Shown piece after piece: positions 21,833-31,212 of a stretch of 64,000 bases of DNA. A model generated the notes under the pieces. That model was not told where the DNA came from, made no database searches, and saw only the letters and a program-made list of their open reading frames with translations. This stretch comes from Pseudomonas caspiana (GTDB lineage: Bacteria > Pseudomonadota > Gammaproteobacteria > Pseudomonadales > Pseudomonadaceae). Position 1 is the first letter of the stretch. Every line of letters begins with the position of its first letter. Position numbers and translations under genes: made by a program. Location: positions 62,001-126,000 of the forward strand of contig NZ_LOHF01000013.1 of NCBI RefSeq assembly GCF_002158995.1. Reading direction: 5' to 3'.

Positions 21833-22624
21833 TTAAGTTGGCTGAGCTGTGCGCGAACCGCGCCGTTGACGACGAACCATTTCCCCTGCCAGAGCAAGGT
21901 AGGCCAATGCACCACGGGAACTCTTGTCGTAAGCCAGAACCGGCATACCGAAACTCGGTGCCTCGGCCAGACGTATGTTGCGCGGGATGACGGTGTCGTA
22001 CAGCTGTTCGCCGAAATGCTCTTTGAGCTGCGCAGATACGTCGTTGATCAGACTCAAACGCGGGTCGTACATGGTGCGCAGCAAACCCTCTATTTTTAGA
22101 GCCGGATTGAGCAATTCACCAATGCGCTTGATGTTATCCACAAGGTCACTGAGACCTTCCAGAGCGAAATATTCGCACTGCATGGGGATAATTACTCCGT
22201 CTGCAGCAACCAACGCATTCAACGTCAGCATCGACAATGACGGCGGGCAGTCGATCAGGATGTAATCGTAGTTTTCGCGGATCGGCGCCAGCGCATTGCG
22301 CAGACGGCTTTCCTTCATCTTCATTTCGAGCAGGTTAACTTCGGCCGCCGTCAGATCGCGGTTGGCCGGGAGCAGTTGATAACCGCCATGCTCGGAAAAC
22401 TGGATCGCCTCATTCAGGTCGCATTCGCCAATCAGCAGGTCATACACCGAGTTTTCCAGGGCGTGTTTATCCACACCGCTGCCCATCGTGGCGTTGCCCT
22501 GAGGGTCGAGATCGATCAGCAGCACGCGGCGCTTGGTGGCAACCAGCGATGCTGCGAGGTTGATACAGGTGGTGGTTTTACCCACACCACCTTTTTGGTT
22601 CGCAATCGCGAATACCTTAGCCAT
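21833..22624 (-). CDS. parA: Chromosome partition ATPase ParA
   Basis: A Walker-type ATPase that moves ParB-parS complexes over the nucleoid. 263 residues. Deviant P-loop KGGVGKTTTCINLA near the N-terminus, DLDPQGNATMG (Walker A' region) and LIDCPPSLSMLTLNAL (Walker B). Nine bases separate it from parB, so the two are one operon downstream of rsmG. Confidence 0.97.
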   Translation of the reverse strand: MAKVFAIANQKGGVGKTTTCINLAASLVATKRRVLLIDLDPQGNATMGSGVDKHALENSVYDLLIGECDLNEAIQFSEHGGYQLLPANRDLTAAEVNLLEMKMKESRLRNALAPIRENYDYILIDCPPSLSMLTLNALVAADGVIIPMQCEYFALEGLSDLVDNIKRIGELLNPALKIEGLLRTMYDPRLSLINDVSAQLKEHFGEQLYDTVIPRNIRLAEAPSFGMPVLAYDKSSRGALAYLALAGEMVRRQRRGSRTAQPT

Positions 22625-22642
22625 GCTTGCTTGGGTTCCCAG

Positions 22643-23278
22643 TCATGCCGTGCGGCGCAGTATCAGCAGATGGCGTTGGCCTTGGCAACCGGGTACGGTC
22701 AAGGCTTGTGCGCTATCCACTTTAAAATCTGCGGGCAATGCTACCAGTTCATCGGTCGGATGCAGGCCTTTCATCGCCAGCCATCGCGTATTGGTGTCGC
22801 CCATGTGGCGAGTCCACCCAGTAAAGTCTTCCAGGCTACTGAACGCACGGGAAACGATCCCGGTAAACGGCAACTCCGGATGAAAGGACTCGGCGCGGCT
22901 GTGGATAACTTCGACGTTATCCAGCTTGAGCTCGAGTTTGACCTGAGTCTGAAACCGGGTTTTCTTGCCGTTGCTGTCCAGAAGCGTGATTTTCATCTCC
23001 GGAAACATGATGGCCAGCGGAATACCAGGCATTCCCCCGCCACTTCCCACATCCAGCCAGCGCTCGCCTTCGACGAAAGGCACCACGCTCAAACTGTCGA
23101 GCAAGTGGCGTGAAACCATTTCGTCTGGATTACGCACAGCGGTCAGGTTGTAGGCCTTGTTCCATTTGATCAAAAGGGCCAGGTAAGCCAGCAGTTGCGA
23201 GTGCTGGCTTTCACTGAGTTTTACACCCAGTTCCTGAGCGCCTCGGGATAACTCTTCGGCGTGTTGCGGGGTGACCAT
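22643..23278 (-). CDS. rsmG: 16S rRNA (guanine-N7) methyltransferase
   Basis: Methylates G527 of 16S rRNA using SAM. SAM site [20 protein letters not shown] and the GidB-type C-terminus. ATG at 23278 gives [11 protein letters not shown] (211 residues), just past the mnmG stop; a TTG start at 23287 overlapping mnmG is possible. Translational coupling with mnmG is likely. Confidence 0.95.
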   Translation of the reverse strand: MVTPQHAEELSRGAQELGVKLSESQHSQLLAYLALLIKWNKAYNLTAVRNPDEMVSRHLLDSLSVVPFVEGERWLDVGSGGGMPGIPLAIMFPEMKITLLDSNGKKTRFQTQVKLELKLDNVEVIHSRAESFHPELPFTGIVSRAFSSLEDFTGWTRHMGDTNTRWLAMKGLHPTDELVALPADFKVDSAQALTVPGCQGQRHLLILRRTA

Positions 23279-23283
23279 AGAAC

Positions 23284-25176
23284 TCAAGCGCTTTGCTCCA
23301 ACTGACGGCCCGCGCCGCGTTTTTTCAGGTGAATCATCAACAGGGAAATTGCCGCAGGCGTGACGCCCGGGATTCGAGAAGCTTGTCCCAGCGTTTCAGG
23401 ACGAGTTATCCCCAGCTTGCTCTGAATCTCTTTCGACAGGCCGGAAATGGTCGTGTAATCGATGTCTTCAGGCAATTTTGTATCTTCACTCGCGCGCAGC
23501 CTGGTGATTTCATCCAGCTGGCGGTCAATGTAACCCGCGTATTTGGCCTTGATCTCGACCTGTTCAGCCACTTGCGGATCAGAGCTGCCGTGACCCGTAA
23601 TGGAAACCAGACTTGCATAGTCGATTTCCGGGCGGGTCAACAGGTTGAGCAAGTTGTATTCATGAGTCAACGGTGTGCCGAAATGACTGGAAATGGCTTC
23701 GCCCTGCTCAGTACCCGGACGGACCCAGGTACTTTTCAGACGTTGCTCTTCAAGTTCGATGTTTTCGCGCTTGGTGCAGAACGCAGCCCAACGTTGATCG
23801 TCGACCAGACCCAGTTCGCGGCCCTTTTCGGTCAGGCGCAAATCGGCGTTGTCTTCGCGCAGAATCAGGCGGTATTCGGCACGGGAAGTGAACATCCGGT
23901 ACGGCTCTTGGGTACCCAGGGTAATCAAGTCATCCACGAGCACACCGATGTACGCCTCATCACGTCGCGGGCACCAGCTTTCCTTGCCCTGCGCACGCAA
24001 GGCCGCGTTGGTTCCGGCCAGCAAGCCTTGCGCACCGGCTTCTTCGTAACCGGTGGTGCCGTTGATTTGTCCTGCGAAAAACAAGCCGCCGATGACCTTG
24101 GTTTCCAGGCTGTACTTCAGATCGCGAGGATCGAAGTAGTCATATTCGATCGCATAGCCAGGACGCACGATGTGGGCATTTTCCATACCGCGTATCGAAC
24201 GGACGATCTGTAATTGCACGTCAAATGGCAGCGAAGTTGAGATGCCGTTCGGATACAGCTCATGCGTCGTCAAGCCTTCAGGCTCGATGAAGACCTGATG
24301 GCTTTCCTTGTCGGCAAATCGATGAATCTTGTCTTCGATCGATGGGCAGTAACGTGGACCCACACCTTCGATAACACCGGAATACATGGGCGAACGATCG
24401 AGGTTGGCCGCAATGATTTCGTGAGTCCGGGCGTTGGTGTGAGTGATCCAGCAACTGACCTGCGCTGGATGTTGTTCCTTGGAGCCCATGAACGACATGA
24501 CAGGAATCGGTGTGTCACCCGGTTGCTCTGTCATCACCGAGAAATCGACCGAGCGGCCATCGATGCGCGGGGGGGTACCGGTTTTCAGACGACCCACTCG
24601 TAACGGCAATTCACGTAGACGATGAGCCAGCGCGATTGATGGCGGATCACCTGCGCGACCGCCCGAATAATTCTGCATACCGATGTGGATAAGTCCACCC
24701 AGGAACGTACCCGTTGTCAGGACCACAGCATCAGCCATGAACCGCAGGCCCATTTGGGTCACAACACCACGTACTTCGTCCTGCTCAACGATCAAGTCAT
24801 CACAGGCCTGCTGAAATACCCACAGGTTCGGTTGGTTTTCGATTGTTTCGCGAATAGCTGCTTTGTACAGAACACGATCAGCCTGGGCACGAGTTGCCCG
24901 TACCGCCGGGCCCTTGCGACTGTTCAACACACGGAACTGGATACCACCTTTGTCCGTGGCCATAGCCATAGCGCCGCCCAAGGCGTCGATTTCCTTGACC
25001 AGGTGGCTTTTACCAATGCCACCAATAGCCGGGTTACAGCTCATCTGACCCAGTGTTTCCACGTTGTGGGTCAGCAAAAGGGTTTTTACACCCATACGTG
25101 CCGACGCCAGTGCGGCCTCGGTACCGGCATGACCGCCACCGATGACGATCACTTCAAAACGGGAAGGGAAATCCAC
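23284..25176 (-). CDS. mnmG: tRNA uridine-5-carboxymethylaminomethyl modification enzyme
   Basis: With MnmE it modifies wobble U34 of several tRNAs. FAD-binding N-terminus [20 protein letters not shown]; GidA signature segments [16 protein letters not shown] and [18 protein letters not shown]. Two consecutive GTG codons (25177-25179 and 25174-25176) could start it. The second has the better distance from GAGG and gives [11 protein letters not shown], 630 residues as in other pseudomonads. mnmE, its partner, lies on the other side of the sigma/receptor cassette. Confidence 0.95.
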   Translation of the reverse strand: MDFPSRFEVIVIGGGHAGTEAALASARMGVKTLLLTHNVETLGQMSCNPAIGGIGKSHLVKEIDALGGAMAMATDKGGIQFRVLNSRKGPAVRATRAQADRVLYKAAIRETIENQPNLWVFQQACDDLIVEQDEVRGVVTQMGLRFMADAVVLTTGTFLGGLIHIGMQNYSGGRAGDPPSIALAHRLRELPLRVGRLKTGTPPRIDGRSVDFSVMTEQPGDTPIPVMSFMGSKEQHPAQVSCWITHTNARTHEIIAANLDRSPMYSGVIEGVGPRYCPSIEDKIHRFADKESHQVFIEPEGLTTHELYPNGISTSLPFDVQLQIVRSIRGMENAHIVRPGYAIEYDYFDPRDLKYSLETKVIGGLFFAGQINGTTGYEEAGAQGLLAGTNAALRAQGKESWCPRRDEAYIGVLVDDLITLGTQEPYRMFTSRAEYRLILREDNADLRLTEKGRELGLVDDQRWAAFCTKRENIELEEQRLKSTWVRPGTEQGEAISSHFGTPLTHEYNLLNLLTRPEIDYASLVSITGHGSSDPQVAEQVEIKAKYAGYIDRQLDEITRLRASEDTKLPEDIDYTTISGLSKEIQSKLGITRPETLGQASRIPGVTPAAISLLMIHLKKRGAGRQLEQSA

Positions 25177-25275
25177 CACGCACCTCGTGCCTGTTCTAGA
25201 TGGGAAATTGGGATAGCTGACAAGTATAGGGACTTCACCCCCCTTAAAGGAACCCGTTGCACAAAATTTAACCAG

Positions 25276-25560
25276 CTGTGGAAAAGTCTTAGATATAGAA
25301 ATTAAAAAGAAAGAAGATTTATAAAACCTTATTTTAAATGCTATTTATACTGAGCATCATTTCTGTGGATAGATTGCTGTAGGCCATATATTTCAATATG
25401 TACAGAGAATCAAAACACTGTGATCATCTGGTCCGGAGGGGTTGGGATAACCGGCATAAGCCTGTGGATTAAATGGGTACTTGTCCACAGAGGGGGTTAT
25501 GCGCAGATTTCAGGCCCACTTATCAACGGGGCTAAGGCGGCCTTATCCACAGAGCTTAGG
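25276..25560. other. Origin-like region upstream of mnmG (second oriC-type copy)
   Basis: A non-coding AT-rich tract (25290-25360) with DnaA-box-like 9-mers at 25277, 25364, 25463, 25481 and 25497, plus an exact TTATCCACA at 25543-25551. It lines up with the main origin: AGATATAGAAAT (25291 / 33862), box 25364 / 33935, a 23-bp motif starting TGTACAGAGAAT (25399 / 33970; 21 of 23 identical), box 25481 / 34052 and box 25543 / 34114 all keep the same offsets. Only the box at 25497 / 34067 is one base out. Two origin-type fragments have been described in P. aeruginosa; this is the likely counterpart. Most boxes here are degenerate, so activity is uncertain. Confidence 0.75.
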
Positions 25561-25678
25561 TCACTGGTTTTTGTTTATTAGACGGTAAATAGAGGTAGAC
25601 CCGCGAGGAAATGGATGTGGCTTTGATGAATCCGACCTGATGGGGACGCTATTGTGGGATGTCGAAACAAAAGCTAAT

Positions 25679-25697
25679 AATAGCCATTATCATTAAC
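25679..25697. promoter_or_regulatory. Candidate Fur box upstream of the ECF sigma gene
   Basis: On the minus strand GTTAATGATAATGGCTATT matches the 19-bp Fur consensus at 14 positions, including the full AATGATAAT half. It ends 14 bases before the sigma gene start, where iron-loaded Fur would block expression. Confidence 0.55.
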
Positions 25698-25711
25698 TCC
25701 CGATTGCTCTT

Positions 25712-26221
25712 ATGCCCTCTCACTCCCATACGACAGCTGTCCAGCGTATCTATGAGCAGCATCACTCGTGGTTGCATGGTTGGCTCAGAACACGGCTATC
25801 CAATGCCTGCGATGCTGCCGATGTGGCTCATGACACGTTTGTGCGGATTCTCGGCGCAGCTAATGCCACGCAGATTCGCGAGCCTCGCGACTATCTCGCT
25901 ACCGTTGCCCGGGGTCTTGTCATCGATCGATACCGACGAAGATCAATCGAGCTGGCTTATCAGCAGGCAATGGCTGAGCGGCCGCAGCACACAGTAATCA
26001 GTGAGGAAGACAAGGCTCTGATTATCGAAACTCTGGTGGCTGTGGATAAAGCATTGGATGATCTGGGCTCACGCACGAAGCGAATCTTCATGCTTTCGCA
26101 GACAGAGGGGCTGACTTATCAACAGATCGCCCTTGAGTTGAAGGTTTCACTGACCACTGTGAAGAAACACATGATTCGGGCTTTCACTGAGTGTTCGTTA
26201 CTCATGGCCCAAATGTCATGA
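25712..26221 (+). CDS. FecI-like ECF sigma factor (iron-starvation type)
   Basis: A 169-residue sigma factor. Region 2 (VQRIYEQHHSWLHGWLRTRL; DAADVAHDTFVRIL; REPRDYLATVARGLVIDRYRR) and region 4 (LDDLGSRTKRIFMLSQTEGL; TYQQIALELKVSLTTVKKHM) are complete. It should direct transcription of the neighbouring receptor gene when the receptor binds its siderophore. The stop overlaps the anti-sigma start (ATGA). A candidate Fur box lies just upstream. The cassette sits between the origin-like sequence and mnmE. Confidence 0.93.
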   Translation: MPSHSHTTAVQRIYEQHHSWLHGWLRTRLSNACDAADVAHDTFVRILGAANATQIREPRDYLATVARGLVIDRYRRRSIELAYQQAMAERPQHTVISEEDKALIIETLVAVDKALDDLGSRTKRIFMLSQTEGLTYQQIALELKVSLTTVKKHMIRAFTECSLLMAQMS

Positions 26222-27165
26222 GCGTGTCCCCAGACCGCAAAGTCTTTGAAGCGGCCGCGAGTTGGTTTGTGCAGTTTCAAAGCGAGCCCCCTACTCAGAT
26301 AGAAGAGGCTGCCTGGCGGCAGTGGCTGGAAAGCAATCCAGCTCATCGGATTGCCTGGCAGCAAATGGAGCAATTGCAGCGCAACCTCGGCAACATGCCT
26401 GCGCAGCTCACGCGTAGAGCCCTTTCCAAACCGCAGCAACGCCGTCAGGTTCTCAAATTACTGCTTGCAGTGGCGGGCACCGGATATCTTGGGTGGAATA
26501 TCCAGCAACATACGGCCCTCAAAAATGTAATGGCTGACTACCGAACCCCGGTTGGTCGGCGCCAGCATGTCGAATTGGCCGATGGCAGCCAGATAGAACT
26601 CAATACGGATTCGGCCATAGATGTGGTGTTCGACAGCCATCAGCGACTCGTCCGATTGCGTGCCGGGGAAATCCTGGTTCGTACCGGAAAGCAGGGAGAT
26701 ACGCGGCCCTTTTATGTCGAGACTCAACAAGGACGAGTTCAGGCTCTTGGCACTCGGTTTTCGGTTCGACAGCTGGAAAACACTACCCGCGTGGGTGTTC
26801 TGGAAGATCAAGTGCGCATTGTTCCCGCTGTTTCTGACGGTACTCCGCGGCTTCTCAGCGCTGGTCAAGGCGCTGACTTTAATAACAGTAGAATAAGTCC
26901 AAGCCGTATTTATCCACAGACTGCCGCAGCCTGGGCAGACGGGCAGTTGATTGTGCTCAACGAACCCTTGGGCAATGTCATCAATGAGCTCGCACGCTAT
27001 CGTTCCGGTGTCATGCAATGTGATGAGCAGGCTGCAAAATTGCGTGTATCCGGTGCTTTCCGGCTTGATGCAACTGACGCTGCCCTGGCCAATCTTCAGG
27101 CAAGCCTGCCCATCCAGGTTCGTTATTTCACCCGCTATTGGGTTTCGATCAAACGAACAGGCTGA
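26218..27165 (+). CDS. FecR-like anti-sigma / signal transducer
   Basis: A 315-residue inner-membrane regulator linking the receptor to the sigma factor. N-terminal DUF4880 domain (FEAAASWFVQFQSEPPTQIE; AHRIAWQQMEQLQRNLG), one membrane segment (LKLLLAVAGTGYLGWNI, about residues 79-95), then the periplasmic FecR domain (RTPVGRRQHVELADGSQIEL; QALGTRFSVRQLENTTRVGV). The C-terminal part contacts the receptor signalling domain. The ATG at 26218 overlaps the sigma stop, implying coupled translation. Confidence 0.92.
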   Translation: MSVSPDRKVFEAAASWFVQFQSEPPTQIEEAAWRQWLESNPAHRIAWQQMEQLQRNLGNMPAQLTRRALSKPQQRRQVLKLLLAVAGTGYLGWNIQQHTALKNVMADYRTPVGRRQHVELADGSQIELNTDSAIDVVFDSHQRLVRLRAGEILVRTGKQGDTRPFYVETQQGRVQALGTRFSVRQLENTTRVGVLEDQVRIVPAVSDGTPRLLSAGQGADFNNSRISPSRIYPQTAAAWADGQLIVLNEPLGNVINELARYRSGVMQCDEQAAKLRVSGAFRLDATDAALANLQASLPIQVRYFTRYWVSIKRTG

Positions 27166-27266
27166 TGCCTGCTCACGAAAAAAAGTTAAGTAAGGGTTAT
27201 CTTTTTTGATTCAGGCGCGGCCCTACAGGTAAACGCACATTCCACCACCTTAGGGTCTACAACAAA

Positions 27267-29711
27267 ATGCGCTTGCCGCCCCTTTCGCTTCAAACCCGAC
27301 GACACTTATCCCGCCGATGCGTGAGTTATGGCCTATTGCTGACCAGTGGTTTTAGTATCGCAATGTTGCCCGGCAGTGTTCTCGCGGCAGCGGCTTCCCA
27401 GAGCTACAGTATTGCTGCGGGCCCTTTGGACAGTGCTTTGAACCAGTTCGCTTCGGCCTCCAACGTGACTCTGTCGTTCTCCCCTGCTCAAACCGCTAGC
27501 TTGCGAAGTGCCGGACTTCAGGGGATGTACTCGGTTGAAGAGGGTTTTGCCATACTCTTGCAGGGCTCGAAACTGCAGGTCGCGACCCAAGCCCCCGGAA
27601 GTTACATCCTCGAGCCGATCCCGGATAACGGCTCTGTACTGTTAGCTCCAACGGCGATCAACAGCATGTTATCCACAGGCATCGAATCCCCCTTGCCCGA
27701 TCGCGGTTACAAGGCGCAGACGAGTCGTGCCGGGACCAAGACCAGTACGCCGCTTTCCGAAACGCCGCGTTCTGTTTCAGTCGTTACGGCCCAGCGCCTG
27801 AAAGACCAGAAGACCCAGACTCTGACGGAAGCGTTGGGTTATGTGCCGGGTATCTTCGCGCCGCCTTTTGCCGCTGGGGATAACCTGGCGGGGGATCTTT
27901 TCTTTATCCGTGGGTTTAACGCCACCGACTACGGTTACGGCTTGATGCGCGATGGTTTGCGTGTACAAGGAAATCGTTACGACACCACCACAGAGCCTTA
28001 TGGACTCGAGCGGGTCGAGATATTCCGTGGGCCTTCGTCGATTCTTTACGGTGAAAACGCGCCGGGCGGGCTGGTCAATGTGGTGAGCAAGCGGCCTACC
28101 GCCGACTCTCAAGGCGAGGTCCAGCTCAGCTATGGTTCAAACAACCGTCGGCAATTGGGTGTGGATATATCCGGGCCGTTGGATGAGACCGGCAATATTC
28201 TTGGTCGCGTCGTCATGCTTGGCCGCAATGCAGATACACAAACTGATCATGTTCCTGATGACCGGATGTACATCGCGCCTTCACTGACCTTGAATTTCGA
28301 TGACTACAACAGCTTGACCCTTCTGGGCAGCTACCAGAAGGACCACACCAACATGGAGCTGGGCCTTCCTGCTGCAGGGACGTTGCTGCGCAACCCGAAT
28401 GGCAAGCTGGACAAGGACGCCATGCTTGGCGTGCCGGACTGGAACACTTTCGAGCGCGAGATGTGGAGCGCCGGCTATGAATTCAGTCACAGCTTCAACG
28501 ACGATTGGCAGTTCAGGCAGAACTCACGCTACATGCAGTCGCGGATTACTCGTCATGAAACCTGGCCGGGTAACCTCAATAACGGCGGTTACGGCACGTT
28601 GTTGAACGTCACGGCCTACGATCGCTATAACAAATCGATGGTCTACTCACTGGATAATCAGCTGGAAGGAAAATTCAGTACTGGCGGGCTGGAAAACACG
28701 GTGCTGTTCGGTGCCAGCTTTGACCGTACCTCGTTCAGTCAGGACTGGAACGCCGGTGCTGCGGGTCGTATCAATATATTCGAACCGATTTATACACAGG
28801 ATCCTGTGACTTCAATTGCAGTGCAAAACACTCTGCTGGAACAACAGATGCAAGGCCTCTATGGGCAGATCCAGAGCAAGTACGACAATTGGATAGTCTT
28901 GCTGGGAGGCCGGCAGGACTGGGTAGACAGTGATTTCCGCAACAAGCTGGCGCCCGGCGGCGACATCAGCTCCAGCGACAAGAAATTCACCTGGCAGGGC
29001 GGCGTCATGTACCAGTTCGACAACGATTTTACGCCGTATGTCAGCTACTCAACTGCGTTCGTACCCGTGCAGCAGATATCCAACGGTGGAACACCGCTCG
29101 ACCCGATCACCAGTAGCCAGTACGAAGTAGGCTTCAAATACGAACCTGTCGGCTGGAACACCGCTATTACGGCCTCGATCTATGACCTGCGCAAACAAGA
29201 CGACACCTACTTTGATTCGGTAACGTCCAGCTATCGCCAAGTCGGTGAAAGTCGCTCCAAGGGCGTTGAGCTTGAGGTCAACAGTGACGTCAATGAGAAC
29301 CTTAACCTAACGGCATCGTATTCCTACACCAATGCCCGTGTAACCAAGGACGCCGCGGGATCATTGATCGAAGGCCATCAGATAACTGGTGTGCCGCGTA
29401 ATCAGGCGTCCGCCTGGGCCAAGTATCGTTTCCTTGATGGATACCTCAATGGCTTCCACGTGGGGGCGGGCATACGTTATTTCGACAGCGCTTTCTCATA
29501 CACACCTGCGGCGCTGTACGGCAAGCTAGATGCTGGCGACGTTACTCTGGTGGACGCAAATGTTGGATACCAGATCGACAAGCATTGGTCGGTGGACGTA
29601 AACGCCAAGAATCTGTTCGATAAGGAATACGTCTCAGGTTGCAACGATGCGGGCCGCTGCTATTGGGGCGACAGCCGTACGTTGCTAGGTACGGTCAGCT
29701 ACAACTGGTAA
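27267..29711 (+). CDS. TonB-dependent siderophore receptor with signalling domain
   Basis: An outer-membrane receptor, 814 residues. The signal peptide ends near VLAAAASQ (about residue 40). A secretin/TonB N-terminal (STN) signalling domain follows (YSIAAGPLDSALNQFASASN to GSYILEPIP). Then come the plug (TPLSETPRSVSVVTAQRLKD; FFIRGFNATDYGYG; RVEIFRGPSSILYGENAPGG) and a 22-strand barrel ending in the terminal aromatic TVSYNW. The STN domain marks it as the surface sensor of the adjacent FecI/FecR pair. Overall pattern is like ferrioxamine/hydroxamate receptors (FoxA/FhuE group); the ligand is not certain. Confidence 0.93.
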   Translation: MRLPPLSLQTRRHLSRRCVSYGLLLTSGFSIAMLPGSVLAAAASQSYSIAAGPLDSALNQFASASNVTLSFSPAQTASLRSAGLQGMYSVEEGFAILLQGSKLQVATQAPGSYILEPIPDNGSVLLAPTAINSMLSTGIESPLPDRGYKAQTSRAGTKTSTPLSETPRSVSVVTAQRLKDQKTQTLTEALGYVPGIFAPPFAAGDNLAGDLFFIRGFNATDYGYGLMRDGLRVQGNRYDTTTEPYGLERVEIFRGPSSILYGENAPGGLVNVVSKRPTADSQGEVQLSYGSNNRRQLGVDISGPLDETGNILGRVVMLGRNADTQTDHVPDDRMYIAPSLTLNFDDYNSLTLLGSYQKDHTNMELGLPAAGTLLRNPNGKLDKDAMLGVPDWNTFEREMWSAGYEFSHSFNDDWQFRQNSRYMQSRITRHETWPGNLNNGGYGTLLNVTAYDRYNKSMVYSLDNQLEGKFSTGGLENTVLFGASFDRTSFSQDWNAGAAGRINIFEPIYTQDPVTSIAVQNTLLEQQMQGLYGQIQSKYDNWIVLLGGRQDWVDSDFRNKLAPGGDISSSDKKFTWQGGVMYQFDNDFTPYVSYSTAFVPVQQISNGGTPLDPITSSQYEVGFKYEPVGWNTAITASIYDLRKQDDTYFDSVTSSYRQVGESRSKGVELEVNSDVNENLNLTASYSYTNARVTKDAAGSLIEGHQITGVPRNQASAWAKYRFLDGYLNGFHVGAGIRYFDSAFSYTPAALYGKLDAGDVTLVDANVGYQIDKHWSVDVNAKNLFDKEYVSGCNDAGRCYWGDSRTLLGTVSYNW

Positions 29712-29726
29712 GTCTGTGGATATCCT

Positions 29727-29752
29727 GGCCATTGAAGTTATCCCCAATGGCC
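29727..29752. terminator. Inverted repeat between the convergent receptor and mnmE genes
   Basis: GGCCATTG (29727-29734) and CAATGGCC (29745-29752) are perfect 8-bp arms around a 10-base loop, 16 bases after the receptor stop. There is no T-run, so terminator function is uncertain. Confidence 0.4.
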
Positions 29753-29763
29753 TGCTTCCCAGA

Positions 29764-31134
29764 CTATTTACCGATGCAGAAGCTGGAAAAAATCCGTCCT
29801 AACAGATCATCGGAGCTAAATGCGCCAGTGATCTCGGCCAGAGATTGCTGGGCCTGACGCAGATCTTCAGCCAGTAACTCCCCTGCTCCCGCCATGGTTA
29901 GCTGTGCCCGGCCATGTTCAAGTGAGCCGCTTGCATGACGCAGCGCTTCGAGATGACGCCTGCGGGCACTGAAACTGCTTTCCGAGGTTTGCTCATAGCC
30001 CATGCAGGCTTTGAGATGCTCGCGCAGCAGATCCAGGCCTTCGCCTGCTGATTTGGCGCTCAGGCTTATGGTGACGTGGCCATCCTTACTGGTCTGCAGC
30101 TCAATGGCTTCGCCGCTGAGATCAGCCTTGTTGCGGATCAAGGTCACCTTTGCAGGATCCGGCCGCTGCTGCAAAAACTCTGGCCATAGCGCGAACGGAT
30201 CAAGTGCTTCTGGCGCTGTTGCATCCACAACCAGCAACACACGGTCAGCTTCACCAATTGCCTTGAGGGCCCGCTGTACACCAATCTTCTCGACCTGGTC
30301 TTCCGTGTCGCGTAGCCCGGCTGTGTCCACCACATGCAGAGGCATACCATCAATGTGGATATGTTCTCGCAGAATGTCCCGGGTAGTGCCGGCAATTTCG
30401 GTCACGATGGCGGCTTCTTTACCGGCCAGAGCATTCAACAGACTGGACTTTCCTGCGTTCGGCCGGCCTGCGATTACTACTGTCATCCCGTCGCGTAGCA
30501 GAGCACCTTGGCCAGCTTCCCGCATGACTGTGGATAACTCGTCGCGCACACTGTCCAGCATACTCAACACATGGCCATCGGCGAGAAAATCAATTTCCTC
30601 CTCCGGGAAGTCGATCGCAGCTTCAACATAGATACGCAGACCAATCAGCTTTTCGGTCAAGTTATCCACACGGCGCGAAAACGCGCCTTGTAATGAACGC
30701 AACGCGTTGCGTGCAGCCTGTGCAGAACTTGCTTCAATCAGGTCGGCTATCGCCTCGGCCTGCGCCAGATCCAGCTTGTCATTGAGGAAAGCCCGTTCGC
30801 TAAACTCTCCCGGCCGGGCCAGCCGACTTCCTAACTCCAGGCATCGCTGCAGCAGCATATCCAGAACAACCGGGCCGCCGTGCCCCTGAAGCTCAAGAAC
30901 GTCTTCACCTGTGAATGAGTTAGGGCCGGGAAAATACAGGGCGATACCTTCATCGATGACTTGCCCGGCCCCATCTTCAAACGGGCCGTAATGTGCAAAT
31001 CGCGGTTTCAGAGTCCGCCCTGTGATAGCTGATGCAGCCTTGGCGGCAAGCGGTCCGGAAATACGCACGATGCCTACCCCGCCGCGGCCTTGTGCGGTGG
31101 CGATGGCTGCAATGGTTTCACGTGGGGCATTCAT
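29764..31134 (-). CDS. mnmE: tRNA modification GTPase
   Basis: The potassium-activated GTPase partner of MnmG in wobble-uridine modification. 456 residues from [17 protein letters not shown]-terminal tetrahydrofolate-binding domain; G domain with [16 protein letters not shown] (G1), EIAGTTRD (G2), [10 protein letters not shown] (G3) and RNKADL (G4); and the C-terminal CIGK with the essential cysteine. Confidence 0.96.
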   Translation of the reverse strand: MNAPRETIAAIATAQGRGGVGIVRISGPLAAKAASAITGRTLKPRFAHYGPFEDGAGQVIDEGIALYFPGPNSFTGEDVLELQGHGGPVVLDMLLQRCLELGSRLARPGEFSERAFLNDKLDLAQAEAIADLIEASSAQAARNALRSLQGAFSRRVDNLTEKLIGLRIYVEAAIDFPEEEIDFLADGHVLSMLDSVRDELSTVMREAGQGALLRDGMTVVIAGRPNAGKSSLLNALAGKEAAIVTEIAGTTRDILREHIHIDGMPLHVVDTAGLRDTEDQVEKIGVQRALKAIGEADRVLLVVDATAPEALDPFALWPEFLQQRPDPAKVTLIRNKADLSGEAIELQTSKDGHVTISLSAKSAGEGLDLLREHLKACMGYEQTSESSFSARRRHLEALRHASGSLEHGRAQLTMAGAGELLAEDLRQAQQSLAEITGAFSSDDLLGRIFSSFCIGK

Positions 31135-31164
31135 AGCGCGGCTCCGGGACAAATAGCAGATAGC

Positions 31165-31187
31165 AAAACGCCCCACTAGGGGGCGCC
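31165..31187 (-). terminator. Terminator between yidC and mnmE
   Basis: On the minus strand CGCCCC and GGGGCG (complements of 31080s arms at 31169-31174 and 31180-31185) form a stem followed by TTTTGC. It would end the rpmH-rnpA-yidD-yidC transcript. Confidence 0.65.
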
Positions 31188-31212
31188 TTGTACAACTTAT
31201 TCACAGGCTAGA

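Noticed and set aside
29453..29466. CTTCCACGTGGGGG in the receptor gene as a fourth parS
   Set aside because: Only the central CCACGTGG agrees; the outer bases needed for ParB binding differ.
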